This document shows, in pieces, positions 55,401-61,989 of a DNA stretch of 64,000 nt; positions within the stretch are counted from its first letter, which is position 1, and each line of letters starts with the position of its first letter. The stretch is taken from contig NC_014828.1 in NCBI RefSeq assembly GCF_000178115.2, positions 891,501 to 955,500 of the forward strand. The letters are read 5' to 3'. The notes below the pieces were generated by a model. The model had not been told where the DNA came from and ran no database searches. It saw nothing but the letters and a program-made list of their open reading frames with translations. The position numbers were made by a program, and so were the translations under genes. The DNA is from Ethanoligenens harbinense YUAN-3. Its GTDB lineage: Bacteria > Bacillota > Clostridia > Oscillospirales > Ethanoligenentaceae.

Positions 55401-56475
55401 GTTTGCGGTCACACCGTCGGCAGGCGCATGTTATAATGCGGTTTTTACCGCGATTCCAAGTGAAAGTCTGACAGTGGACATCACAGGTTTTGGTTCGGTG
55501 AGCGCAAACGGCGTGTCTGTCGGAAGCGGAGTGGCTCAATCGTTCACGCTCGGCAGTTCCGCCACGCTGACGGAGACACCGGCCGACGGTTACCAGTTTC
55601 TGTACTGGCAGGATACAACAAGTGGGAAAATCCTTTCGCAGTCGGCTTCCTATACGTTCACGATGGACAGCGATATGTATATGACGGCCGTTTTTGAACA
55701 AACGAAGACGGCTACACACATGGTGACCTTTGTGAACGGCATTACGGGAGAAACCATCAAAAGCGTTACGGTTGACAATTCGGTAACGGATATCAGCTCT
55801 TACGAACCCGCCGACCCGTACGCATTCGGCTGCACCTTCAAAGATTGGAAAGAAACCAAAGAAGCGGACGGCAGCATCGTCGAAACGGCGGAGTTTACAC
55901 CGGCGTCTTTAACCGATTCACTGACTGTAACCGGCGGCACCCAGAGCGGAAGCGGCAGCTACGCGCCCAAAAGCGTCGTGACTGTCACCGCGGATGCGGC
56001 GCCTTCCGGTAAGCAGTTCTCATGCTGGCAGGACGCAAGCGGAAATATTTTGAGCTACGGCGCAATATACAGTTTTTGCATTACGGGCGATCTGTCGGTC
56101 ACAGCCGTTTATGTGGACAGCACTTCAACGGTGGAACCCGAGGCGGATACTACTCTGACGGGCGTAACGCCGAATCCCTCGGCGGCAACCATCTCGTTTT
56201 CCTCGCAGTGGTATGTTCCCGGCGGCTGCACCATGGTTTCCCATGGCATTCTGGTGACGAAAGGCGCAAACCATACGGCGGATACGTTTGTCATCGGTGC
56301 GGAAAGCGTATTAAAGGCAACAGCAAAAAACAATCCGTCCGCCGGCACCTATGTGGTGAACAAGTGCAATGTCACAAAGGGAGACCTGTGGTACGGACGA
56401 GCGTATCTTGTGTATCGGGATGCTTTCGGAAATATCGTGACCATTTACGGCAACATTCTGTCAGGGTCATTTTAG
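52411..56475 (+). CDS. Giant secreted beta-helix carbohydrate-binding/InlB-repeat protein 1
   Basis: The 1354-residue protein has a Sec signal peptide (hydrophobic core LSVAIIMSMSTFALWANA). Two copies of a module follow. Each has a right-handed beta-helix-like, DUF4353/Cthe_2159-type carbohydrate-binding region rich in ITINGGTVNAS and GAGIGGG turns (about 30-230 and 490-770), then an Ig-like linker (YLDTIKVTGPNGTPLANTLV), then InlB-type repeats ending TFAMPASNVTVSAEFE. The last roughly 310 residues are nearly identical to protein 2. There is no LPXTG, SLH or dockerin motif, so how it stays with the cell is unclear. ATG 52411 follows GAGGAAG. Adhesion to polysaccharide is likely. Confidence 0.88.
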   Translation: MAKFQNRLLKGGTVFLSVAIIMSMSTFALWANADSDTQTTLDISKGSISIGDGTVNGYDSAGDHITIPNQKGYILTGSAIGTADGVTIDGASCNITLDNLTICVTGDNAYADRAGAFKIENGAKVNLTLEGANLLDTSNSNSDYGGMEVDANSSVTINGTGTLMAKGDFDCPGIGGSETGTNGLIQINSGTVTTVASGDGVTGCGGGFMGSNVPVIINGGSVNSSVGGGVRDSNGNAEYLDTIKVTGPNGTPLANTLVQYAVDGASQSISATTDANGKLYLWLTQGQHSISIADCAGQVLASVSGMVANNGSTAMTVQIASNVTSYAVQCDASMKNGTVAVDRTSYYTGQPVTLTVEPFDGYRLTTGSLQCTAADGSSVPLTESNDTYTFAMPASNVTVSAEFEALPLHTVSFDANMQDGTLTADLQTARAGTTVTVTPKPADGYFYVAGTLSYTYGGKSYPISSGSFIMPDADVTLSAQFEKNLTVDTQGGSVSTDASGGKTIASSGSYSISGNGVTGGITVAANLGTVNITLDYLNIDMSNVAGGSPFTIGRGTTVNLTVEGTNVLIGGQNMAGVAVPDGAALVIDQTSTGTLNANGNGTAAGIGGNSNSGAGSITINGGTVNASSNGDGAGIGGGRLGGCGTITINGGNVTAQGGAYGELESTGGVYGSVYAGGTGIGGGAWGNGGQISINGGHVKAASSPNFGVSIGNGYGGSGVTVAIQGGTVQTGSATWASVIDAASCVLNGGSIYVGKATEAAQFSANPVNAGNSKVYLDTVMVCNANGSALKNTDVTYSVDGSSDVVASTDAHGMLYLWLSNDDHIVSVHSGDEGGSDETFVDKSDSTTDSITLVADDFTVTVADTAHGAVTASKTVATGGDTVKLTVTPDNGYFLKSLTYNDGTDHDISENADGSYSFTMPEDDVTISAQFEQAPCIVTVSSANANEGTVAVSGASSIGNGAYLVNGGSSFVLSAISKQGYTFSGWYDGNTKVSDAPTFAVTPSAGACYNAVFTAIPSESLTVDITGFGSVSANGVSVGSGVAQSFTLGSSATLTETPADGYQFLYWQDTTSGKILSQSASYTFTMDSDMYMTAVFEQTKTATHMVTFVNGITGETIKSVTVDNSVTDISSYEPADPYAFGCTFKDWKETKEADGSIVETAEFTPASLTDSLTVTGGTQSGSGSYAPKSVVTVTADAAPSGKQFSCWQDASGNILSYGAIYSFCITGDLSVTAVYVDSTSTVEPEADTTLTGVTPNPSAATISFSSQWYVPGGCTMVSHGILVTKGANHTADTFVIGAESVLKATAKNNPSAGTYVVNKCNVTKGDLWYGRAYLVYRDAFGNIVTIYGNILSGSF
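55546..56474 (+). repeat. 929-bp direct repeat, copy 1 (3' end of secreted protein 1)
   Basis: It matches 59047-59975 at a constant offset of 3501 bp. I counted about seven base differences by eye, nearly all in the second half. Confidence 0.93.
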
Positions 56476-56533
56476 AGGGATAGGCCGGAAAAGAGCGGTG
56501 TGGCTTCATACGGTATTTTTGCAATATTTATTC

Positions 56534-56562
56534 AAGAAAAGACGCCTTTGGGCGCCTTTTCT
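56534..56562 (+). terminator. Terminator between the two giant genes
   Basis: AAGAAAAG with CTTTTCTT, and CGCC with GGCG inside, followed by CT-rich bases. It separates the two transcription units. Confidence 0.7.
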
Positions 56563-56578
56563 TCTAAAAACCATTGGT

Positions 56579-56612
56579 TTGTCAGAATCATGTCAGAACC
56601 GGATGATATGCT
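56579..56612 (+). promoter_or_regulatory. PhoB-box-like promoter of the second giant secreted protein
   Basis: TTGTCAG (56579-56585), four bases (AATC, as in copy 1), ATGTCAG (56590-56596), exactly 10 bp, then TATGCT (56607-56612). Sequence and spacing repeat those at 52262. Confidence 0.65.
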
Positions 56613-56733
56613 AATCTTGCCGTGTGGATACAGAGAATTCTGTGGGTTGCTTTGCAGGTATAAAAAACGGAATTGCGGGGTCAGAAAGCCGGTCACACGG
56701 CATCGCTTGAACATTGGGAGGGATGTCAAAGAT

Positions 56734-59700
56734 ATGTTCAAAAGAAAAAGGACGTCAAAAAAATGCCTGATGTCTATATTGGCTTCCGCAGTGGCGGTCA
56801 CTATGTTGCCGGGGGTGCTTTTACCAGTTTGGGCGGAGGAAAGTGGGAAAACAACGCTCGATATTAGCCAGGAAAGCATCGTTATAAGCGGCAATGCTAT
56901 TACCGGCAAAGACAGCAGCGGCCATGACATCACGCAGGTCAACTCAAACGGGTATGTCATTACCGGCAAATCGATGTCAAACACGGTCACCGTGAAAAAC
57001 GGAACCACGGATATCACGCTCAGCAATGCGGATATTGAGGCAAGCGGGGGCTCTGCATTCTCCATTCAGGGGGGAGCAACGGTGGATTTGGAACTCAGCG
57101 GAGCAAACACCCTGACAGGCGGAAATGATTGCGCCGGTTTGGAAGTGCCGGAAAGCACTTCCCTTACGATTGATTCCCTGAGTGGGGACAACTGCACTGA
57201 TACGCTGAATGCCACCTCAACGGGAGATGGCGCCGGAATCGGCGGAAACAGCGGCGCCGATTGCGGAACCATCACCATCAACAGAGGCTCGGTCAACGCA
57301 ACCTCGACGCAAGACGGCGCCGGAATCGGCAACGGCTGTCAAGCCGATGGGGATACCCGCGGCATGGTCACTGTTAACGGTGGCTCGGTTACAGCGCTTA
57401 CCAAAGGCTACGGCGCCGGCATCGGCGACGGAAATGGCGGACACGGAATCAACGTCGCCATCAACGGCGGCACAATCGATGCCGAGTCTCGCACTGGCTC
57501 CGGAATCGGAGAGGGCGCTTATTGCTTCAGCAGTACATTTGCCATCAAAATCGCCGGCGGAACCATCGTTGCGAAAGGCGAAACGTCCGGGTCCGGAGAA
57601 GGGGTTGGTATCGGTAGTATGTACGATACCAACTCTATGAGCATTATTATGGCCGGCGGCTCGGTAAGCGCGTCTCCCTCTTTCGCACAGTTTAATCCAA
57701 AGCCCACCAATGGGTTCGCACGTCTTGACCTTTTTACGGTCGTGCTACCCAAAGCCGCCACCGTGACAAGCGTCGATGTCGAACAGAATGATAAGCAGGT
57801 TTCCTACAATGGCGCTGGTATGAAAACCGACGCACAAAACGAATTGTACTTATACCTGCCCGAGGACGACAACGGCGTCACCAAGGTGACACTGCAAACG
57901 TCCGACGGGAATACTTATGTCAGATGTTCCCCTCCGTTTATCATTGCGGATATTCCGGAGCAAACCTATACCGGAAGTGAAATCAAGCCGGCGGTTACTG
58001 TAGAGGATATCCTTACCGGCAACGTCCTAAAGGAAGGAACCGATTACAAGCTGGTCTATAACGACAGCCTGCCGACGGATTCGGAAGGTTACGACGATTA
58101 TACAAGCGGCGGGGAACATAATTTTCAGGTGGTCGGATTAAATCAGTATCTTGGTGAAACGCAGGAGGTATCATTCAATATTACCTGTCCCGTCACCATT
58201 ACCGGCATCAGCCCCGACAGCGGCCCGGATTACGGTGGCACGAAGGTCACCATCACGGGGTCCCATTTTGCCGGCGCCACAGAAGTTTCATTCGATTACA
58301 ACGACTGCGGCAGTTTTACGGTAGTGAATGATTCAACCATCATTGCCTGTGCACCAGAATGGAACAGCGCCATGAACGATGGTGACGTCTATATCGAGGT
58401 GAATACCCCGGCCGGTTTCTGCGAGTCGGATGCAACATTCCACTACCAAAAGACCGTTCAAAAAGTCACGTTAACCGGCGGCTCGGCCATCGCGCAAGGC
58501 AATTCGGAACAGATGACCGCCACGGTGCTGTGGGGAAATAACACCAGTGAGGATATTACGGATCGGACTTCTACGACATGGAGCAGCAGCGATACCGGCG
58601 TTGCAACGGTAGACGCTGACGGTAACGTTTCGGCCGTCAGCCCCGGTACGGCAACCATCACGGCTTCCTATGAGGGTATCAGCGCAAGTCTCACAGTAAC
58701 GGTGCAGAGCAGCCACAACATTACAATCTTGAACGCATTGGCAGAAAACGGCTCGGTTCTGTTATCCGGTCAAAAACTCACCTCGTGCAATTTTAAGGAG
58801 GCCGACGGCTCCACGGTTGTGTTGACCGCCGTTCCGCAAAGCGGCTATACGCTGACCGGATGGTATGACGAGAACGGAAATTTGGTAAGCAGCAACCCGA
58901 CGTTTGTCTTTACGCCGACCGCCGATGTTACCTATTGCGTGGGATTTGTACGAATTCCTTCGGTCACGCTTACGGCAAATGTCAGTGGAAACGGAAGCGT
59001 CAGCATAGGCAGTGCAACCCCGTCCGCTACAGCAACCCAATCATTTACGCTCGGCAGTCCCGCCACGCTGACGGAGACACCGGCCGACGGTTACCAGTTT
59101 CTGTACTGGCAGGATACAACAAGTGGGAAAATCCTTTCGCAGTCGGCTTCCTATACGTTCACGATGGACAGCGATATGTATATGACGGCCGTTTTTGAAC
59201 AAACGAAGACGGCTACACACATGGTGACCTTTGTGAACGGCATTACGGGAGAAACCATCAAAAGCGTTACGGTTGACAATTCGGTAACGGATATCAGCTC
59301 TTACGAACCCGCCGACCCGTACGCATTCGGCTGCACCTTCAAAGATTGGAAAGAAACCAAAGAAGCGGACGGCAGCATCGTCGAAACGGCGGAGTTTACA
59401 CCGGCGTCTTTAACCGATTCACTGACTGTAACCGGCGGCACCCAGAGCGGAAGCGGCAGCTACGCGTCCAAAAGCGTCGTGACTGTCACCGCGGATGCGG
59501 CGCCTTCCGGTAAGCAGTTCTCATGCTGGCAGGACGCAAGCGGAAATATTTTGAGCTACGGCGCAATATACAGTTTTTGCATTACGGGCGATCTGTCGGT
59601 CACAGCCGTTTATGTGGACAGCACTTCAACGGTGGAACCCGAGGCGGATACTACTCTGACGGGCGTAACGCCGAATCCCTCGGCGGCAACCATCTCGTTT

Positions 59701-59976
59701 TCCTCGCAGTGGTATGTTCCCGGCGGCTGCACCGTGGTTTCCCATGGTATTCTGGTGACGAAAGGCGCAAACCATACGGCGGATACGTTTGTCATCGGTG
59801 CGGACAGCGTATTAAAGGCAACAGCAAAAAACAATCCGTCCGCCGGTACCTATGTGGTGAACAAGTGCAATGTTACAAAGGGAGACCTGTGGTACGGACG
59901 AGCGTATCTTGTGTATCGGGATGCTTTCGGAAATATCGTGACCATTTACGGCAACATTCTGTCAGGGTCATTTTAA
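56734..59976 (+). CDS. Giant secreted beta-helix carbohydrate-binding/InlB-repeat protein 2
   Basis: The 1080-residue protein has a signal peptide cut near LLPVWA. One beta-helix carbohydrate-binding region follows (about 40-330; repeated GDGAGIGGNSG and TINRGSVNATS turns). Next come a linker region, an IPT/TIG domain (VTITGISPDSGPDYGGTKVT), a Big_2 domain (WSSSDTGVATVDADGNVSAV), an InlB-type repeat (GYTLTGWYDENGNLVSSNPT), and the C-terminal domain shared with protein 1. It lacks a visible wall anchor. ATG 56734 has GGGAGGG upstream. Its stop overlaps the ribosome binding site of the 32-codon peptide gene, so the two are co-transcribed. Confidence 0.88.
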   Translation: MFKRKRTSKKCLMSILASAVAVTMLPGVLLPVWAEESGKTTLDISQESIVISGNAITGKDSSGHDITQVNSNGYVITGKSMSNTVTVKNGTTDITLSNADIEASGGSAFSIQGGATVDLELSGANTLTGGNDCAGLEVPESTSLTIDSLSGDNCTDTLNATSTGDGAGIGGNSGADCGTITINRGSVNATSTQDGAGIGNGCQADGDTRGMVTVNGGSVTALTKGYGAGIGDGNGGHGINVAINGGTIDAESRTGSGIGEGAYCFSSTFAIKIAGGTIVAKGETSGSGEGVGIGSMYDTNSMSIIMAGGSVSASPSFAQFNPKPTNGFARLDLFTVVLPKAATVTSVDVEQNDKQVSYNGAGMKTDAQNELYLYLPEDDNGVTKVTLQTSDGNTYVRCSPPFIIADIPEQTYTGSEIKPAVTVEDILTGNVLKEGTDYKLVYNDSLPTDSEGYDDYTSGGEHNFQVVGLNQYLGETQEVSFNITCPVTITGISPDSGPDYGGTKVTITGSHFAGATEVSFDYNDCGSFTVVNDSTIIACAPEWNSAMNDGDVYIEVNTPAGFCESDATFHYQKTVQKVTLTGGSAIAQGNSEQMTATVLWGNNTSEDITDRTSTTWSSSDTGVATVDADGNVSAVSPGTATITASYEGISASLTVTVQSSHNITILNALAENGSVLLSGQKLTSCNFKEADGSTVVLTAVPQSGYTLTGWYDENGNLVSSNPTFVFTPTADVTYCVGFVRIPSVTLTANVSGNGSVSIGSATPSATATQSFTLGSPATLTETPADGYQFLYWQDTTSGKILSQSASYTFTMDSDMYMTAVFEQTKTATHMVTFVNGITGETIKSVTVDNSVTDISSYEPADPYAFGCTFKDWKETKEADGSIVETAEFTPASLTDSLTVTGGTQSGSGSYASKSVVTVTADAAPSGKQFSCWQDASGNILSYGAIYSFCITGDLSVTAVYVDSTSTVEPEADTTLTGVTPNPSAATISFSSQWYVPGGCTVVSHGILVTKGANHTADTFVIGADSVLKATAKNNPSAGTYVVNKCNVTKGDLWYGRAYLVYRDAFGNIVTIYGNILSGSF
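59047..59975 (+). repeat. 929-bp direct repeat, copy 2 (3' end of secreted protein 2)
   Basis: Nearly identical to 55546-56474. The repeat stops at the end of the coding region; sequences after the stop codons differ. Confidence 0.93.
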
Positions 59977-59989
59977 GGAGGTGAGCCGA

Positions 59990-60088
59990 ATGAAGAGGCA
60001 CTACGAAACGCCGGAAATCGAAATTCAAGAGTTTGTCGTAGAAGATATCTGCACCACAAGTGCACCATACGAAGAGGGAAATATTTAA
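59990..60088 (+). CDS. 32-residue peptide, candidate RiPP precursor
   Basis: ATG 59990 follows a near-perfect AAGGAGGTGAG (59975-59985) that overlaps the stop of the giant gene. The peptide begins MKRHYETPEIEIQEFVVEDI and ends CTTSAPYEEGNI. The first 20 residues look like a conserved leader (YETPEIEIQEF), and the last 12, with Cys-Thr-Thr-Ser, like a modifiable core. Small Clostridial peptides with a YxxPExEIxEFxxEDVxxTS pattern occur next to kinase/PqqD clusters (recollection, not a search). A terminator follows, then the kinase, PqqD-like, peptidase and ABC genes. Co-translation with the secreted protein is unusual. It could instead be a small accessory protein. Confidence 0.68.
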   Translation: MKRHYETPEIEIQEFVVEDICTTSAPYEEGNI

Positions 60089-60143
60089 TTGATTCCGCGC
60101 AGATGTTTTCCTACACTTGTCTGTTTATACCGGATTATCCGGG

Positions 60144-60170
60144 AAAAGACGCCTTTCGGGGCGTTTTTTC
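60144..60170 (+). terminator. Terminator after the peptide gene
   Basis: An ACGCC/GGCGT stem preceded by AAAAG and followed by TTTTTTC. It leaves the giant gene and peptide as one transcript, separate from the cassette downstream. Confidence 0.78.
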
Positions 60171-60231
60171 CTTACAGAAGAACTGAAGCTAGCTGTTTAA
60201 AATATCCATGTACTTTATAAAGGTAATTATA

Positions 60232-60417
60232 ATGAATATAAAGATTGGTGATAGAGTCAGAACAAACGAATATTATAACACATCTCCTTTTTTGGGACGT
60301 TCAGTCAAAACGGGGATTGTGGTGGGAGTCTATGAAGATGCTTTCGAAAGAGTGATATCCGTTCGTGAAAAAGATCGGGTTATCAAAATAGACGCCAAAT
60401 ATATCGAAAAATTTTAA
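60232..60417 (+). CDS. Small SH3-like protein of unknown function
   Basis: The 61-residue protein begins MNIKIGDRVRTNEYYNTSPF, and GIVVGVYEDAFERVISVREK has the alternating pattern of a small SH3/KOW-like beta barrel. ATG 60232 follows AAAGG. It is AT-richer than its neighbours and sits between the peptide gene and the kinase gene. Its relation to the cassette is unknown. Confidence 0.6.
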   Translation: MNIKIGDRVRTNEYYNTSPFLGRSVKTGIVVGVYEDAFERVISVREKDRVIKIDAKYIEKF

Positions 60418-60466
60418 TTGCAACGGGTTTCAGTATTATCCAAAGAAGCGCTGGAATCCAAAAGTT

Positions 60467-60490
60467 CTGTCAGAACCTGAACAATAAAAT
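60467..60490 (+). promoter_or_regulatory. Degenerate PhoB-box-like promoter before the kinase gene
   Basis: CTGTCAG (60467-60473) with AACC, then TAAAAT (60485-60490) 11 bp later. Only the -10-proximal repeat is well preserved compared with 52262 and 56579. Confidence 0.4.
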
Positions 60491-60543
60491 CAAAAATACA
60501 AGAACATATTCCGCTCTGATTTTTATAAGAGGGAGCGATGCCG

Positions 60544-61269
60544 ATGGCCAGCTATCAAATTGCAGATCTAAAAGTAGATGTTTCGGGTCAAAACACCATT
60601 TTGGAACGGCAGGGCAGCGCCTATCAGGCGAAGTGGTGCGGGCAGCCTGATATCCGTATTGTTGTGGGGGAAAGCGTTTCGGAAAAGGCACGTCTGTATC
60701 CAACTATGACACCAGATGAGCAAGGATATTTTTTGAGCGGCGGGCAATTTTACACGCAGCTTCCCGATTTCGACGGCTTTGTACTGCATGCGTCCGCAGT
60801 TGAAGTGGATGGTTCGGCCTATCTTTTTTCAGCGGGGAGCGGTACCGGAAAATCAACTCACACGATGCTTTGGCAAAGCTGCCTGGGATCGGACCGTGTT
60901 CGAGTGATTAACGACGACAAACCGGCCATTCGGTTAATAAATGGTATCTTTTACTGCTATGGAACACCGTGGAGTGGTAAAAGTGGCCTTAGCCGCAATG
61001 TCCGTGTTCCACTGGGAGGTATCGTTTTTCTCGTACAGTCGCCTCAAAATCATATTGCTGGCCTGAACGGGACCAAGGCACTGAAGCTGTTGTTACAAAA
61101 CACGATCCGGCCAAGAGATCTTAATCGTCTGGAAACACTGCTTATGCTGTTTAACGGGCTGATGGTATCCATTCCCGTTTATGAGTTGCACTGCACCCAA
61201 GAACCCCACGCAGCCTTGCTTTGCTGTCAAACGATTTTGCACGCCAAACAGAAAGGAATGTTACGGTGA
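60544..61269 (+). CDS. HPr-kinase-like (SynAP-type) peptide kinase
   Basis: The 241-residue protein has the HPr kinase C-terminal fold: the P-loop SAGSGTGKSTHT (residues 96-107), preceded by LHASAVEVDG, and RVINDDKPAI as the metal/catalytic segment. Such truncated HPrK homologues occur in lasso-peptide clusters, where one phosphorylates the precursor's terminal Ser (paeninodin). Here the Thr/Ser of the 32-residue peptide are possible targets. ATG 60544 has GAGGGAG eight bases upstream; ATG 60538 is too close. The stop overlaps the next start (GTGA). Confidence 0.88.
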   Translation: MASYQIADLKVDVSGQNTILERQGSAYQAKWCGQPDIRIVVGESVSEKARLYPTMTPDEQGYFLSGGQFYTQLPDFDGFVLHASAVEVDGSAYLFSAGSGTGKSTHTMLWQSCLGSDRVRVINDDKPAIRLINGIFYCYGTPWSGKSGLSRNVRVPLGGIVFLVQSPQNHIAGLNGTKALKLLLQNTIRPRDLNRLETLLMLFNGLMVSIPVYELHCTQEPHAALLCCQTILHAKQKGMLR

Positions 61270-61529
61270 AGCTTTCAGATGAATTTATTCTTCGAGAAGT
61301 AGCAGGCACGTATATCGTCATGCCGTATGGTGAAAAATCGGTTGATTTTAATTCCATGATTACATTAAATGAAACCGGTGCATTTATATGGAAGAAATTA
61401 GAGCAAAACCTGCCCAGAAGCGAACTTGTTTTGGCTCTGGTGAGCGAATATGAGGTTACGGAAGAACAAGCCTCTGAAGATGTCTGCCGTTTTTTTTCCA
61501 AACTGAAAGATGCCCACATGTTGGATTAA
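61266..61529 (+). CDS. PqqD-like peptide-recognition protein
   Basis: The 87-residue protein starts at GTG 61266, overlapping the kinase stop, with AAGGAA upstream. KLSDEFILREVAGTYIVMPY and FNSMITLNETGAFIWKKLEQ are typical of PqqD (RRE) domains, which bind precursor leader peptides and present them to modifying enzymes. It is the strongest sign that a ribosomal peptide is being processed here. Confidence 0.93.
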   Translation: MKLSDEFILREVAGTYIVMPYGEKSVDFNSMITLNETGAFIWKKLEQNLPRSELVLALVSEYEVTEEQASEDVCRFFSKLKDAHMLD

Positions 61530-61534
61530 AAAAT

Positions 61535-61981
61535 ATGGATAAAAAAACAGTTTATACATCGCTCGACAATCTGTCGCCGATCTTCCTCACTATGCTATCG
61601 AAAAAAGTTGATATTTTGTTAGGTATCACCGGAACGAGTATGCTGCCAATGCTGAAACCGGGACGGGATCAGGTAGAACTGACAAACTGCCGCCAATGGA
61701 AGTTTGGAATTGGGGATATTCCGCTTTACCGCCGAACAAACGGGCAGTATGTGCTACACCGAATTGTCCGTATGGATCGCAGCGGATATGATCTCTGTGG
61801 GGATCATCAGATTCGTGTTGAAAAGGAGGTTCCCCGTGGGAACATGCTGGCCGTGGTAAAACGCTTCCGTCGGAAAGGAAAGTGGCATAGCTGCGGCGAA
61901 TCCGGTTATCAGGTTTATTGGCACCTGTGGATATTTCTGTCTTCGTTTCGGAGACTTGTTTACAGGGCCTGTAGAAGGTGA
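61535..61981 (+). CDS. S24/S26-family peptidase with Ser/His dyad
   Basis: The 148-residue protein has the signal-peptidase-like motif GTSMLPMLKPG (Ser35) and YVLHRIV, where His75 replaces the usual Lys general base, as in SipW/ER-type enzymes. A C-terminal hydrophobic stretch (WHLWIFLSSFRRLVY) may touch the membrane. In this cassette it is the best candidate for leader removal, taking the place of the B2 protease of lasso clusters. Its stop overlaps a GTG upstream of the ABC gene. Confidence 0.88.
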   Translation: MDKKTVYTSLDNLSPIFLTMLSKKVDILLGITGTSMLPMLKPGRDQVELTNCRQWKFGIGDIPLYRRTNGQYVLHRIVRMDRSGYDLCGDHQIRVEKEVPRGNMLAVVKRFRRKGKWHSCGESGYQVYWHLWIFLSSFRRLVYRACRR

Positions 61982-61989
61982 TCGAACCG

